Source: Treponema sp. (GTDB lineage Bacteria; Spirochaetota; Spirochaetia; Treponematales; Treponemataceae). From it: a stretch of 64,000 nucleotides of DNA. Each line of letters opens with the position of its first letter. Positions within the stretch are counted from its first letter, which is position 1. The DNA lies in the NCBI GenBank assembly GCA_024402535.1, contig JAKSTN010000012.1, positions 1 to 64,000 of the forward strand. Reading direction: 5' to 3'. Of the stretch, positions 17,414-25,267 are shown in pieces. Under the pieces are notes generated by a model. That model did no database searches, was not told the DNA's origin, and saw only the letters and a program-made list of their open reading frames with translations. Both the position numbers and the translations under genes were made by a program.

Positions 17414-18894
17414 AACCCTGCCATCTCCCATTTAATTCTTTTTACGATTAAGGATGCGAGCCAAATTACTACGATAACAATAAGACCGGCAATAATCCAA
17501 CCAATATTCTTTTCAATCCATTCCTTACGGTAATACTGGAAAGCTTTTGAATAATTTTTCTTGTCACGTTTAAGACCGAAAGCATCCATTGCTTCATGAT
17601 ATTTTTCCTGACGCATGTAAGCTTTACCCATTCCAACGTAAGCAAGGTCATAAGTACCGTTTACTTTGAGAACTTCTTCCCAAGTTTTGGCAGCAGCATC
17701 ATATTCACCAACTGCATACTGTTCAGTTGCATCGTAAATCAGGTTTCCAAGATCTGTAGGAGCAAAAACTGTAAGGGAACATCCCTGTCTGTCCAGAACA
17801 AAGAGGTCACGTCCACAGTGTTCAATAGCTTTAGGATCTCTGAAGTATCCCTGAATATTACCTTTGTTACCAAAAGCATAAAGAAGATAACCCTGGTTGT
17901 TATATCCGAAAATACGTCCACGAGTTTCATCAATTACAACATATACTTCGTTATCAAGAACTGTTACGTCAGCATAACGGGCAGGTCCTTTAATACCAGC
18001 TGCGTTACCCCACATAAGGTCACCGATAGGAAGGTTTCCGCCACCACTACCGATACCGTTCTTAACAAGAATGTCTTTTCCAAGAGCATTCAGACGGCGA
18101 ATTGGTTTTGCTTTATCAGCTCTAAGTTCCCATTCACTGAAAGTTCTGAGACAAGCAAAAATGAATCCTGTTGAGTCGATATAACAGTTTGAATATTCAG
18201 TTGGAACAAACGATTCAAGCTGTTCACGCTGTGCACGTGTAGAAAGCTTTTTCCAGATATAGTCAGAGAAGTTATAAGTTACTTCACTGGCACCGTAGAA
18301 TGATGTAAATGTTCCGTCATATTCATACTTAAGGAAACCTTTGTTTACGTTTCTGGCAAGAATGTAAGCACGGCCCTTAACATCAGTAACTACTTTTTCA
18401 GGAAGGAATGTCTTTCCTTTTTCATATGTAGGATCATCAGGTTCTGTAAATGAAAGAATGTAATTCAGATCTTTATCAAGTTTTACTACACGACCATTAT
18501 TTGTATCAGCAATGAAGTATGTTTCATCTTCAGCATTGATGAACAAGTCGCTTGGTGCATTGAAAGTTGTAATTACATCACCTTCAGCATTAAAACTGTC
18601 AATTACACGGTTGAAAACCAGAGTTTTGTCAGCTGTGTAAGTCAGTTCAATAATTCTGTTGTTGTCTGTATCGATAATGTATACAAGATTTTTGTAACAG
18701 AACAAACCTGAAGGATTTTTCAGAGAAACATCAAGTCCCATATCTGATGCGTACAGAACGCTTGAAACGCGGTACATATCAGGAGATTTTTCAATTTCTC
18801 CCCAATAGTCATAAATGTAGCTGTCCCCTTTTGCAAAAAGACCAGCACACACAAATAAAGTCGAAATAATAAATAATGCAATTCGTTTCTTCAT
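17410..18894 (-). CDS. NHL-repeat/TPR membrane protein
   Basis: Exported protein of 494 residues. Signal peptide KKRIALFIISTLFVCAGLFA, then a beta-propeller built of NHL-like repeats (FCYKNLVYIIDTDNNRIIEL, ETYFIADTNNGRVVKLD, EVYVVIDETRGRIFGYNNQGYLLYAFG, LFVLDRQGCSLTVFAPTD). A short TPR block follows (YAVGEYDAAAKTWEEVLKV, DLAYVGMGKAYMRQEKYHEAMDAFG). A C-terminal membrane helix (WIIAGLIVIVVIWLASLIV) ends in a basic tail. The topology is a periplasmic propeller and TPR on a single anchor. Start at 18894: AAGGA lies 8 bases upstream and the gene begins 5 bases after the permease stop; the longer frame to 18975 would overlap the permease. A scaffold or sensor role is inferred. Confidence 0.78.
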   Translation of the reverse strand: MKKRIALFIISTLFVCAGLFAKGDSYIYDYWGEIEKSPDMYRVSSVLYASDMGLDVSLKNPSGLFCYKNLVYIIDTDNNRIIELTYTADKTLVFNRVIDSFNAEGDVITTFNAPSDLFINAEDETYFIADTNNGRVVKLDKDLNYILSFTEPDDPTYEKGKTFLPEKVVTDVKGRAYILARNVNKGFLKYEYDGTFTSFYGASEVTYNFSDYIWKKLSTRAQREQLESFVPTEYSNCYIDSTGFIFACLRTFSEWELRADKAKPIRRLNALGKDILVKNGIGSGGGNLPIGDLMWGNAAGIKGPARYADVTVLDNEVYVVIDETRGRIFGYNNQGYLLYAFGNKGNIQGYFRDPKAIEHCGRDLFVLDRQGCSLTVFAPTDLGNLIYDATEQYAVGEYDAAAKTWEEVLKVNGTYDLAYVGMGKAYMRQEKYHEAMDAFGLKRDKKNYSKAFQYYRKEWIEKNIGWIIAGLIVIVVIWLASLIVKRIKWEMAGL

Positions 18895-18898
18895 AGTA

Positions 18899-19795
18899 CT
18901 AGTCCTTAAGTCCTGATGTAGCCATTGTTTCCATAATCTGACTCTGAGAGAAGATGAACAATGTAATAGGAACAATAATCATAACGACAGCAACGGCAGC
19001 AGTAGGACCCGTACGGGCAATACCACCAGCCTGAACCTGACTCAATGCGTAAGCAAGCATTTTTTTGCTTTCTGTATAGATAACGTTTGTTGCAAAACCA
19101 TTCCAAAGTCCGTTTACAGAGAAAATTGTCATTGTAAGCCAGGCTGGTTTTACGTTAGGCATTACCAAACGCATAAAGATTGTCCATTCATGGGCACCGT
19201 CAATTTTAGCAGCTTCAATAATAGACATTGGGAAGCTTTCCATAAACTGCTTCATCAAGAACATTGAAGTTGCTGCTGCGAATGCCGGCAGAATAAGAGA
19301 CCAGTATGTATCTACCATATGAAGACGACACATAATAAGGTAGTTAGGAATAGCTGTAACCCATCCTGTAAACATCATACCTTTTACAACCAGGTTGAAG
19401 AAAAATCTTGAACCAGGGAAACGATATTTTGCAAGAACATAGGCAGCCATAGAACCGACCATAATATGTCCGAATGTACCCACAACTGTAACAAACAGAG
19501 TGTTGAACAGATAACGTGAGAACGGAACTGAGAATGTACTCATAACTACAAGCAGGTCAGAGAAGTTGTCTGTTGTAGGGTTACGAGGTACAACATCAGG
19601 CGGATATTTCAAAAGTTCATCAAGAGGTTTGAAAGCGTTACAAACAGTGAAGAACAATGGAAAAATAAATGTAAGCCCCAGAAGTCCAATGAAGAAGTAC
19701 AAAAATACGTCACCAGTTACAGAACGGTTAGGACGACGGCGGTGTTTATAGTGGTGAAGATCATGTTCACCGTAAGGTCTGTATTTCTTTTTCAT
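18899..19795 (-). CDS. CUT1 ABC transporter permease, MalG type (pair B)
   Basis: Permease of 298 residues with six membrane segments after a basic N-terminus (HYKHRRRPNRS). The coupling loop is FPMSIIEAAKIDGAHEWTIFMRLVMPNVKPAW, and the C-terminus QIMETMATSGLKD matches the MalG/AraQ branch. It shares little obvious sequence with the pair A MalG-type permease, so the two pairs are not a recent duplication. The partner gene ends 14 bases upstream. Confidence 0.92.
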   Translation of the reverse strand: MKKKYRPYGEHDLHHYKHRRRPNRSVTGDVFLYFFIGLLGLTFIFPLFFTVCNAFKPLDELLKYPPDVVPRNPTTDNFSDLLVVMSTFSVPFSRYLFNTLFVTVVGTFGHIMVGSMAAYVLAKYRFPGSRFFFNLVVKGMMFTGWVTAIPNYLIMCRLHMVDTYWSLILPAFAAATSMFLMKQFMESFPMSIIEAAKIDGAHEWTIFMRLVMPNVKPAWLTMTIFSVNGLWNGFATNVIYTESKKMLAYALSQVQAGGIARTGPTAAVAVVMIIVPITLFIFSQSQIMETMATSGLKD

Positions 19796-19809
19796 AAACG
19801 ATAATCTCC

Positions 19810-20751
19810 CTACTGTCCTACTCTGTTCAAGATTGACTGGAATGCCTTATTACAGATAAGCATTACAATAAACAAAAGAGCAGCGATTGCAGAAGCATAA
19901 CCCATTTCGAAACGCTGATAACCATAGTCGAACAAGTGTGTAAGTACAGTACGTGCATAATAGTCTGTAGATGGGTAACCTGCCAGAGCACGAGGAACAT
20001 CACCAACAGAGAAAGCACCTGTAATAGCCATAACAGCTCCGAACAGAAGCATTGGTTTCATGTTTGGAAGTGTAATGTACCACAGTTCCTGCCAGCGGTT
20101 CTGAATACCGTCAATATATCCGGCTTCATACTGAGACTGTTCAATACCTTTAAGACCGGCAACGAAAGAAAGGAATCCGGCACCCATACTTGCCCAAAGA
20201 CAAATTGGAATAATTACTTTCAAACCGATTGTCGGATTAGTAAAGAAAGAAAGTGGAGATGTAATAATACCTGTACGAATAAGGATAGAGTTAACCCAAC
20301 CCTGAGCATCATCACGGAACATAATTGTGAAGATACCGATTGCACCACCAGAAATTGATGGAGCATAGAAGAACAGAACGAAAACAGCACGAAGCCATTT
20401 TGGAAGTTCGTTGATCAGCCAGGCTACTACGAAAGCAAGAATAAATCCTACAGGTCCAATAATAACAGCCATAAGGAATGTATTCTTGATAGCAATAGTA
20501 TTTACTTCATCCTGAAGGAACAGATTGATGTAGTTTCTAATACCAACCCATTCAGGTTTTTCCAGAATATTAAAGTTTGTGAAACTGTAATATACCGAAG
20601 TAAGGATTGGGAGAATTGTAAATGTAATGAAAAGGATGGCAAATGGAGCCAGGAATGCGTAACAGAACTTCATCTGTTTTGCATTGCGCAGTCCATCATG
20701 GAAAGCCATCTTTTTCTTATCGATTAATTTATTGAATTTATTGTCACTCAT
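19810..20751 (-). CDS. CUT1 ABC transporter permease, MalF type (pair B)
   Basis: Permease of 313 residues. After a basic N-terminus, FCYAFLAPFAILFITFTILPILTSVYYSFTNF begins the membrane domain. The coupling loop is IEQSQYEAGYIDGIQNRWQELWYITLPNMKP. I place the start at the ATG at 20751, preceded by GGAGGAGT about 5 bases upstream. A longer frame to 20829 would overlap the binding-protein gene and has an atypical leader. It follows the large binding protein directly, the classic order of binding protein, MalF, MalG. Confidence 0.9.
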   Translation of the reverse strand: MSDNKFNKLIDKKKMAFHDGLRNAKQMKFCYAFLAPFAILFITFTILPILTSVYYSFTNFNILEKPEWVGIRNYINLFLQDEVNTIAIKNTFLMAVIIGPVGFILAFVVAWLINELPKWLRAVFVLFFYAPSISGGAIGIFTIMFRDDAQGWVNSILIRTGIITSPLSFFTNPTIGLKVIIPICLWASMGAGFLSFVAGLKGIEQSQYEAGYIDGIQNRWQELWYITLPNMKPMLLFGAVMAITGAFSVGDVPRALAGYPSTDYYARTVLTHLFDYGYQRFEMGYASAIAALLFIVMLICNKAFQSILNRVGQ

Positions 20752-20755
20752 TTTT

Positions 20756-23700
20756 CTACTCCTCCACCGGCAGGTTAAATTCCTGACGCTTACGAGTAAG
20801 CTCGTCATTAATTTTTCTTGCGTAGTCAATCAGAGTTTCACGTGGGTCTTCTTTTTCGTTGTAAACCTTACGGATACCGTTGATAACATGACGTGGTGTA
20901 TAGTAAGAACCTGGAACTTCTGGAACACCAACTGTTTCTTCCAATGAACCAAGAAGAACGTTCAGCTGTTTTGTACTCCAAGAAAGCTGTTTAAGAGCTT
21001 CAACGTTAGCAGTTGTATAACGTCCTGAAGAACCAAGAATAGCTTCCATTTCACGTCCGAAACGAACCTGTGTTTCTGTTGATACCCACCACTTCATGAA
21101 TTCCCATGAATCGGCCTGACGCTGAATATTTCTGAGGACCTTCTTATTTCTGTCTTTAAGAAGAGCCTGTTTTTCTTCTTCTGAAGAATCACCATAGAAT
21201 GTATTCAGAGCTTCTGTTGTAACGAAATCTGTACTTCCCTTACTGATCATCATACAACACATACCACCAACACCTGTTGAACGGTCGATGTACGTATTGC
21301 CGTTTTCATCAGTTCTTTTTGTACCCGGAAGCTGTGTGAATTCCCACATACCACGGATTTCAGGAGCGGCAACAGCAAGAGTGTTATAAAGTGCGTAGTT
21401 TGCAATTCCGATTGGCATTTCACCAGAACGGAAGCGGCTAGTGAAGTCAAAGATTGTATCAAGACCGTAGCTGTTATAGAAACTTGTATAAAGTTTAAAT
21501 GCTGCAATACCAGCTTCTGAGTCAATCTCTGTTTTTGTTCCAGCATCATTATAAATACGACCACCATTCTGGAATACCATAGAATAGAAAGCGGTCATAT
21601 CAGGAGCCTGGATACTTGGATAAGGAAGTCCAACCTGGAGGTTATTTCCCTGAAGAGTTGGAAGGATTGCGATAAGGTCATCCCAAGTCTGAGGAACTTC
21701 AAGACCAAGCTGATCCATAATATCTGTTCTGTAGAACAGCAGGTTGAATGTTTCCTGTTCAGGAAGAGCATAAATACCGCCGTTGTATTTGAAACCTTCG
21801 TAAGAAGATGGATTAAACTGCTTCAGAACTTCTTCACAGTCAGGGAACTTCATAAGGTTAACGTTGGCATTACGCAGAGCGTAATCAACAGGAATATTCA
21901 TACCGATTGTAAGAACAACGTCAGGACCATTACCGGCAACAACTGCGTTCAAAAGAGCGTCAGCATTGATAAGCTTAACGTTTGCGTGAATACCAGTAGC
22001 AGGAATGAAGCTGTCATCGACCATTGTCTTAAGAATTTCAGACTGGTCACGACCAGCTGTAATCCAAACTTCAATAAGGTGTTCATCATCTTTATCATAA
22101 ACGTCACCAAGCTGTGTTGTATCAACAAAGAATGATGTAAAGAATGAACGGATTTCGTGAACAAACTTTGTAATTCCGTTTGCTTTTGGTCCCTTTGGTT
22201 TTGTACCGGCTGGTGTAACCATAATAAAGTCAACATCAAGTTTTCCTTCTGCAAGATTCAGAAGAGATGCACCAAGGGATGTAATATTTGCACGGAAAGT
22301 AGTGAAACTTTCTGTGATTTTATTCGGATGCTTATAGAACTGTTCAAGTTCTACGGCAAGAGTCTGTGCCGAAGCAATAAGGTCAGATTTCTGTCCTGTA
22401 ATTTCAGCAAAGTCATCAACCATCTTATAAAGACGTTTTGATTCAATATTCATTGCTTCATATTCTTCAGGATAAACCTTATGGATTTCGTAGTCACGGT
22501 ATGTATCAGGAATAGAACCTGTAAGAACCAGGATTGTACGGTAAATAGCACTGAGGCGGAAAACAGAATCTTCCAGTTCGCTGATAATATCACCCATTTT
22601 TCCGAGAGTTGCTTCAAGGCGGAGTGAATGTTTACCTTTTGTAAGGTAGAACTGATAAGGTTCTTTTGTTTCAGGATTACCTGGAGTTACAAGATCCCAG
22701 TCTGATGTATATTTGAATTCGATTGAAGAAACTTCTTCGAAAGGAATAACACCATCAATGTAAAGAGAACGGGCAGAAACATAACCGCGCTGGTAAAGCT
22801 GGCGTCCCTGAATAGAAATCTGATAGAATCCGTCCGCCGGAACTTCCAAATCCCATTCAATCCACTGTCCCGGAGTCTTCCAAGGTTCACCACCAATGTA
22901 GTTGAACACAGTATGTGCAACATCATAAGGCTGTGAAACAGGAGAAGAACGGTCATAACGGGCAAAAAGAGATGGTTCTGAACGCAGAGTTGAAGTTTCA
23001 CCCTGAATTACGATCGGTTCCATATCTTTATTTGTATTTGATGTTTTATTTTTTACTGAAGCATAATATTCACTGTAAGATGCAACCTTTTTAACTGCTT
23101 TAAGATTAACAGCTGAGAAAACCATAGGTTCATTTGTTGCTTCAACAGTAATTGTATTCTTTCCCTTTACAAAATAGAACTTATAAGGTTCTGTTTCATA
23201 ACCGGAATCACTTTTAGCCATGCATGACTGCCACTGGAAAACTTCTGTCTGCTGTGGACGAATCTGACGGCCCTGGTTATCTGTTCTTATACTTCCCTGG
23301 TCTTTCCAAAGACGCCTGAAAGTAAGAATATCTGCACCTGTGAACGGAAGAACACCATTAATTTTAATGATTCTTTCCATGTTTACATTGCGTGATGGTG
23401 TTGCAATGTAAGAAAATTCAAGGTTATAAAAGCCTTCTTCAGGAACATCAACTGTCCATGTAACTGAAGAACCATCTTCTGTTATCAGCGCGCGTTCCGC
23501 CCCCTGATAACCTGACTCGATACGTATGCCGGCAGACTCAGTTTCATCATAGTTGAAAATATCAACCGGAATATCCTTTGAAGGATATCTTGCAGCATGC
23601 GTTGTAAGATACTCTTTATAAGTATTCTCACGAACAATACTGCTTGATGAAGCTGACAAATCGAAACCTTCATACTTTTCGTGGAAATTCTCGTTACCGC

Positions 23701-23773
23701 GTAATCCCAGTGCAAGCGCAATGACTGCCAGAACTACAATAACGATAATTGTGATACGTAAAGTTTTGTTCAT
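20756..23773 (-). CDS. Giant membrane-anchored substrate-binding protein with duplicated N-terminal domain
   Basis: Product of 1005 residues, about twice the size of a normal binding protein. Residues 5-24 form an uncleaved-looking membrane anchor. Two related beta-rich modules follow, at about 106-213 and 307-389: both have P-GFY, a short strand ending in (N/D)GV(L/I)PF, then EPY(K/Q)FY and KGK(N/H) followed by EAT. They look like tandem carbohydrate-binding modules. A helical linker (about 410-540) leads to a family-1 binding domain (about 565-1000: MNIPVDYALRNANV, YALPEQETFNLLFYRTDIMDQLGL, PQTWDDLIAILPTLQG). TAGGAAAA precedes the ATG. It heads the operon and should feed pair B; glycan capture by the modules is inferred. 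Confidence 0.85.
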   Translation of the reverse strand: MNKTLRITIIVIVVLAVIALALGLRGNENFHEKYEGFDLSASSSSIVRENTYKEYLTTHAARYPSKDIPVDIFNYDETESAGIRIESGYQGAERALITEDGSSVTWTVDVPEEGFYNLEFSYIATPSRNVNMERIIKINGVLPFTGADILTFRRLWKDQGSIRTDNQGRQIRPQQTEVFQWQSCMAKSDSGYETEPYKFYFVKGKNTITVEATNEPMVFSAVNLKAVKKVASYSEYYASVKNKTSNTNKDMEPIVIQGETSTLRSEPSLFARYDRSSPVSQPYDVAHTVFNYIGGEPWKTPGQWIEWDLEVPADGFYQISIQGRQLYQRGYVSARSLYIDGVIPFEEVSSIEFKYTSDWDLVTPGNPETKEPYQFYLTKGKHSLRLEATLGKMGDIISELEDSVFRLSAIYRTILVLTGSIPDTYRDYEIHKVYPEEYEAMNIESKRLYKMVDDFAEITGQKSDLIASAQTLAVELEQFYKHPNKITESFTTFRANITSLGASLLNLAEGKLDVDFIMVTPAGTKPKGPKANGITKFVHEIRSFFTSFFVDTTQLGDVYDKDDEHLIEVWITAGRDQSEILKTMVDDSFIPATGIHANVKLINADALLNAVVAGNGPDVVLTIGMNIPVDYALRNANVNLMKFPDCEEVLKQFNPSSYEGFKYNGGIYALPEQETFNLLFYRTDIMDQLGLEVPQTWDDLIAILPTLQGNNLQVGLPYPSIQAPDMTAFYSMVFQNGGRIYNDAGTKTEIDSEAGIAAFKLYTSFYNSYGLDTIFDFTSRFRSGEMPIGIANYALYNTLAVAAPEIRGMWEFTQLPGTKRTDENGNTYIDRSTGVGGMCCMMISKGSTDFVTTEALNTFYGDSSEEEKQALLKDRNKKVLRNIQRQADSWEFMKWWVSTETQVRFGREMEAILGSSGRYTTANVEALKQLSWSTKQLNVLLGSLEETVGVPEVPGSYYTPRHVINGIRKVYNEKEDPRETLIDYARKINDELTRKRQEFNLPVEE

Positions 23774-23914
23774 TGTTTTTCCTATGTACGCGTTATAGCT
23801 TAGACTTTGTACATTCTAACATAATACACCATTTTTAGAAAAAATACATAGAAGAAAACTACGATATTTAGATAAAAATCATTTATTTATGATATTTAAG
23901 TAATTTTACTCAAC

Positions 23915-24817
23915 TTAAGAGAAGAATATATTTGTATGGGAAAAAAGGCTGTTTACAGAAAAACGGTTTCCCCCGGTTCCATCTATATTGCGGCTTCCAA
24001 TAATTTCCACCTTTTCTTTATTCCACCCCACTTTTCCAAGAACCGCATGAGAAGCCAGAGAACAGTTTTCCTGTTTTGTACCGGCATTTACTGTTACTTT
24101 TCCAAGGAAATTATCAATATCTGTATTCAACGGAAAACGCCCGTCCAGTAAAACCCTGCCGAAGGCACATCTGACAGATGTTTTTTCACCAAGAAGTCTT
24201 GAAAGCTCAAGATTTCCTGCCAAAACCTGAAAATCACCTTTCTGATATTTTAAATCGATTTTCCGGCTTTTTAGAGTTCCAGCCCCTAATCCCACAGAAA
24301 ATGAATATATTTCAGCATGTTCCGGAACTGTAATAAGAACTCTTGGATAAAAACGACGTTTTCTGTCGTGAGAATGTGAGAAAAATGAAAGTCCTGGAAT
24401 TACCTTTGAATTTATAATGTTAAGAGTACCGGATTTATCAAGGAAACAACGAATCTCATTTTGGGAAAGTCCACGCGTTTCAACAGAAAAATTCCGGCCC
24501 TGTATTATAACAGTTTTCAGAGCACCAAGATGAAAAGAAAGACTTTTTACAGATGATGGAGAAAATTCCCAGTAAAGCTTTTCTGTGTCATTTTCAGAAG
24601 GAACATCGGCATTCCGGACAGCAGCTTCATACTCAGCGGAAGCGCTTAAAATTGATTTTGCCAGATCTTCAGGATTCCCCAAAGCAAGCGACGCTTTTTC
24701 ATCATCTCCAAAAGAATCAAAATAATCAGAGTAATAACGTATCTTTTCCAGGGCCTCATCTTCAGGCATTGAAACCAGTTTTTCTTGCAGAACAGCCAGA
24801 TAATCATCTTTCTTCAT
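23915..24817 (-). CDS. HAAS/DUF1700 - DUF4097 protein
   Basis: The N-terminal 65 residues (DDYLAVLQEKLVSMPEDEALEKIRYYSDYFDSFGDDEKASLALGNPEDLAKSI as separate helices) match the HAAS/DUF1700 signalling domain. The rest is a repetitive beta-strand domain of the DUF4097 putative-adhesin kind (SFSVGLGAGTLKSRKIDLKYQKGDFQVLAGNLELSRL), predicted to be a right-handed beta-helix. No clear membrane helix links them, unlike many HAAS proteins. In Firmicutes such genes usually accompany a PadR regulator; none is adjacent here. Function unknown. Confidence 0.75.
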   Translation of the reverse strand: MKKDDYLAVLQEKLVSMPEDEALEKIRYYSDYFDSFGDDEKASLALGNPEDLAKSILSASAEYEAAVRNADVPSENDTEKLYWEFSPSSVKSLSFHLGALKTVIIQGRNFSVETRGLSQNEIRCFLDKSGTLNIINSKVIPGLSFFSHSHDRKRRFYPRVLITVPEHAEIYSFSVGLGAGTLKSRKIDLKYQKGDFQVLAGNLELSRLLGEKTSVRCAFGRVLLDGRFPLNTDIDNFLGKVTVNAGTKQENCSLASHAVLGKVGWNKEKVEIIGSRNIDGTGGNRFSVNSLFSHTNIFFS

Positions 24818-24908
24818 ATCTCTAATTTATCAATCTTTAAAAAGTCTCGCAAGTCAAATATCTCCAAAATTAACAGAAATTGAAAATCATTAATATAGAA
24901 GATTTTAC

Positions 24909-24937
24909 TTGATAAACCTAAACTTCTTTTTTATAAT
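24909..24937 (+). promoter_or_regulatory. Sigma-70 promoter of the HMA-like gene
   Basis: TTGATA and a consensus TATAAT separated by 17 bases, ending 34 bases before the start codon. Near-perfect consensus suggests strong constitutive expression of the small gene. Confidence 0.85.
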
Positions 24938-24971
24938 AAATTCATAAATGTTTAATACTCGGAGCGAATAA

Positions 24972-25175
24972 ATGCAAAAGAAAATATATGTTGTTGGTAT
25001 GTTTGACGAAGACACAGCATCTAAAGTACAGGCTGCAGTTGCCGGAGTTGCCGGTGTTACATCAGCCGCTGCAAGTACTGAAAAATCTCAGGTTCTTGTT
25101 GATTACAATGACGGAACTTCAGAAGATGCAATCAATGCTGCAATTTCGGGTTGCGGTGTTGATGTAATCGGCTAA
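24972..25175 (+). CDS. Small HMA-like protein without CxxC
   Basis: Product of 67 residues whose pattern (KKIYVVGMFDEDTASKVQAAV, then AGVTSAAASTEKSQVLVDYN, then DAINAAISGCGVDV) fits the beta-alpha-beta-beta-alpha-beta fold of heavy-metal-associated domains. The metal-binding CxxC of the first loop is replaced by GMFDED, so copper binding in the usual way is unlikely; a single Cys lies near the C-terminus. GGAGCG precedes the ATG and a strong promoter stands upstream. It is monocistronic, flanked by a promoter and a long hairpin. Possible roles are protein-protein contact or a non-metal ligand; neither can be shown. Confidence 0.7.
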   Translation: MQKKIYVVGMFDEDTASKVQAAVAGVAGVTSAAASTEKSQVLVDYNDGTSEDAINAAISGCGVDVIG

Positions 25176-25184
25176 ATTATCCTG

Positions 25185-25211
25185 GTGTCACAGAAACAAT
25201 TTCTGTGACAC
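25185..25211 (+). terminator. Perfect 12-bp hairpin after the HMA-like gene
   Basis: GTGTCACAGAAA-caa-TTTCTGTGACAC, a perfect inverted repeat with a 3-base loop, ten bases past the stop. No T-run follows directly, so it may be an mRNA-stabilising stem, or act on either strand, rather than a standard terminator. Confidence 0.55.
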
Positions 25212-25267
25212 AGCCCGAAAACAATTAAAAAAAAATATTATAAAATAAAAATTTAAAAATATTGGAC

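Noticed and set aside
18895..18975. N-terminal extension of the NHL/TPR protein
   Set aside because: It would overlap the permease gene and hide the signal peptide; the ATG at 18894 has a ribosome site at the right distance.
12086..20751. Recent tandem duplication of the CUT1 permease pair
   Set aside because: Coupling loops and termini of the two pairs differ clearly, so they are separate lineages of permeases.
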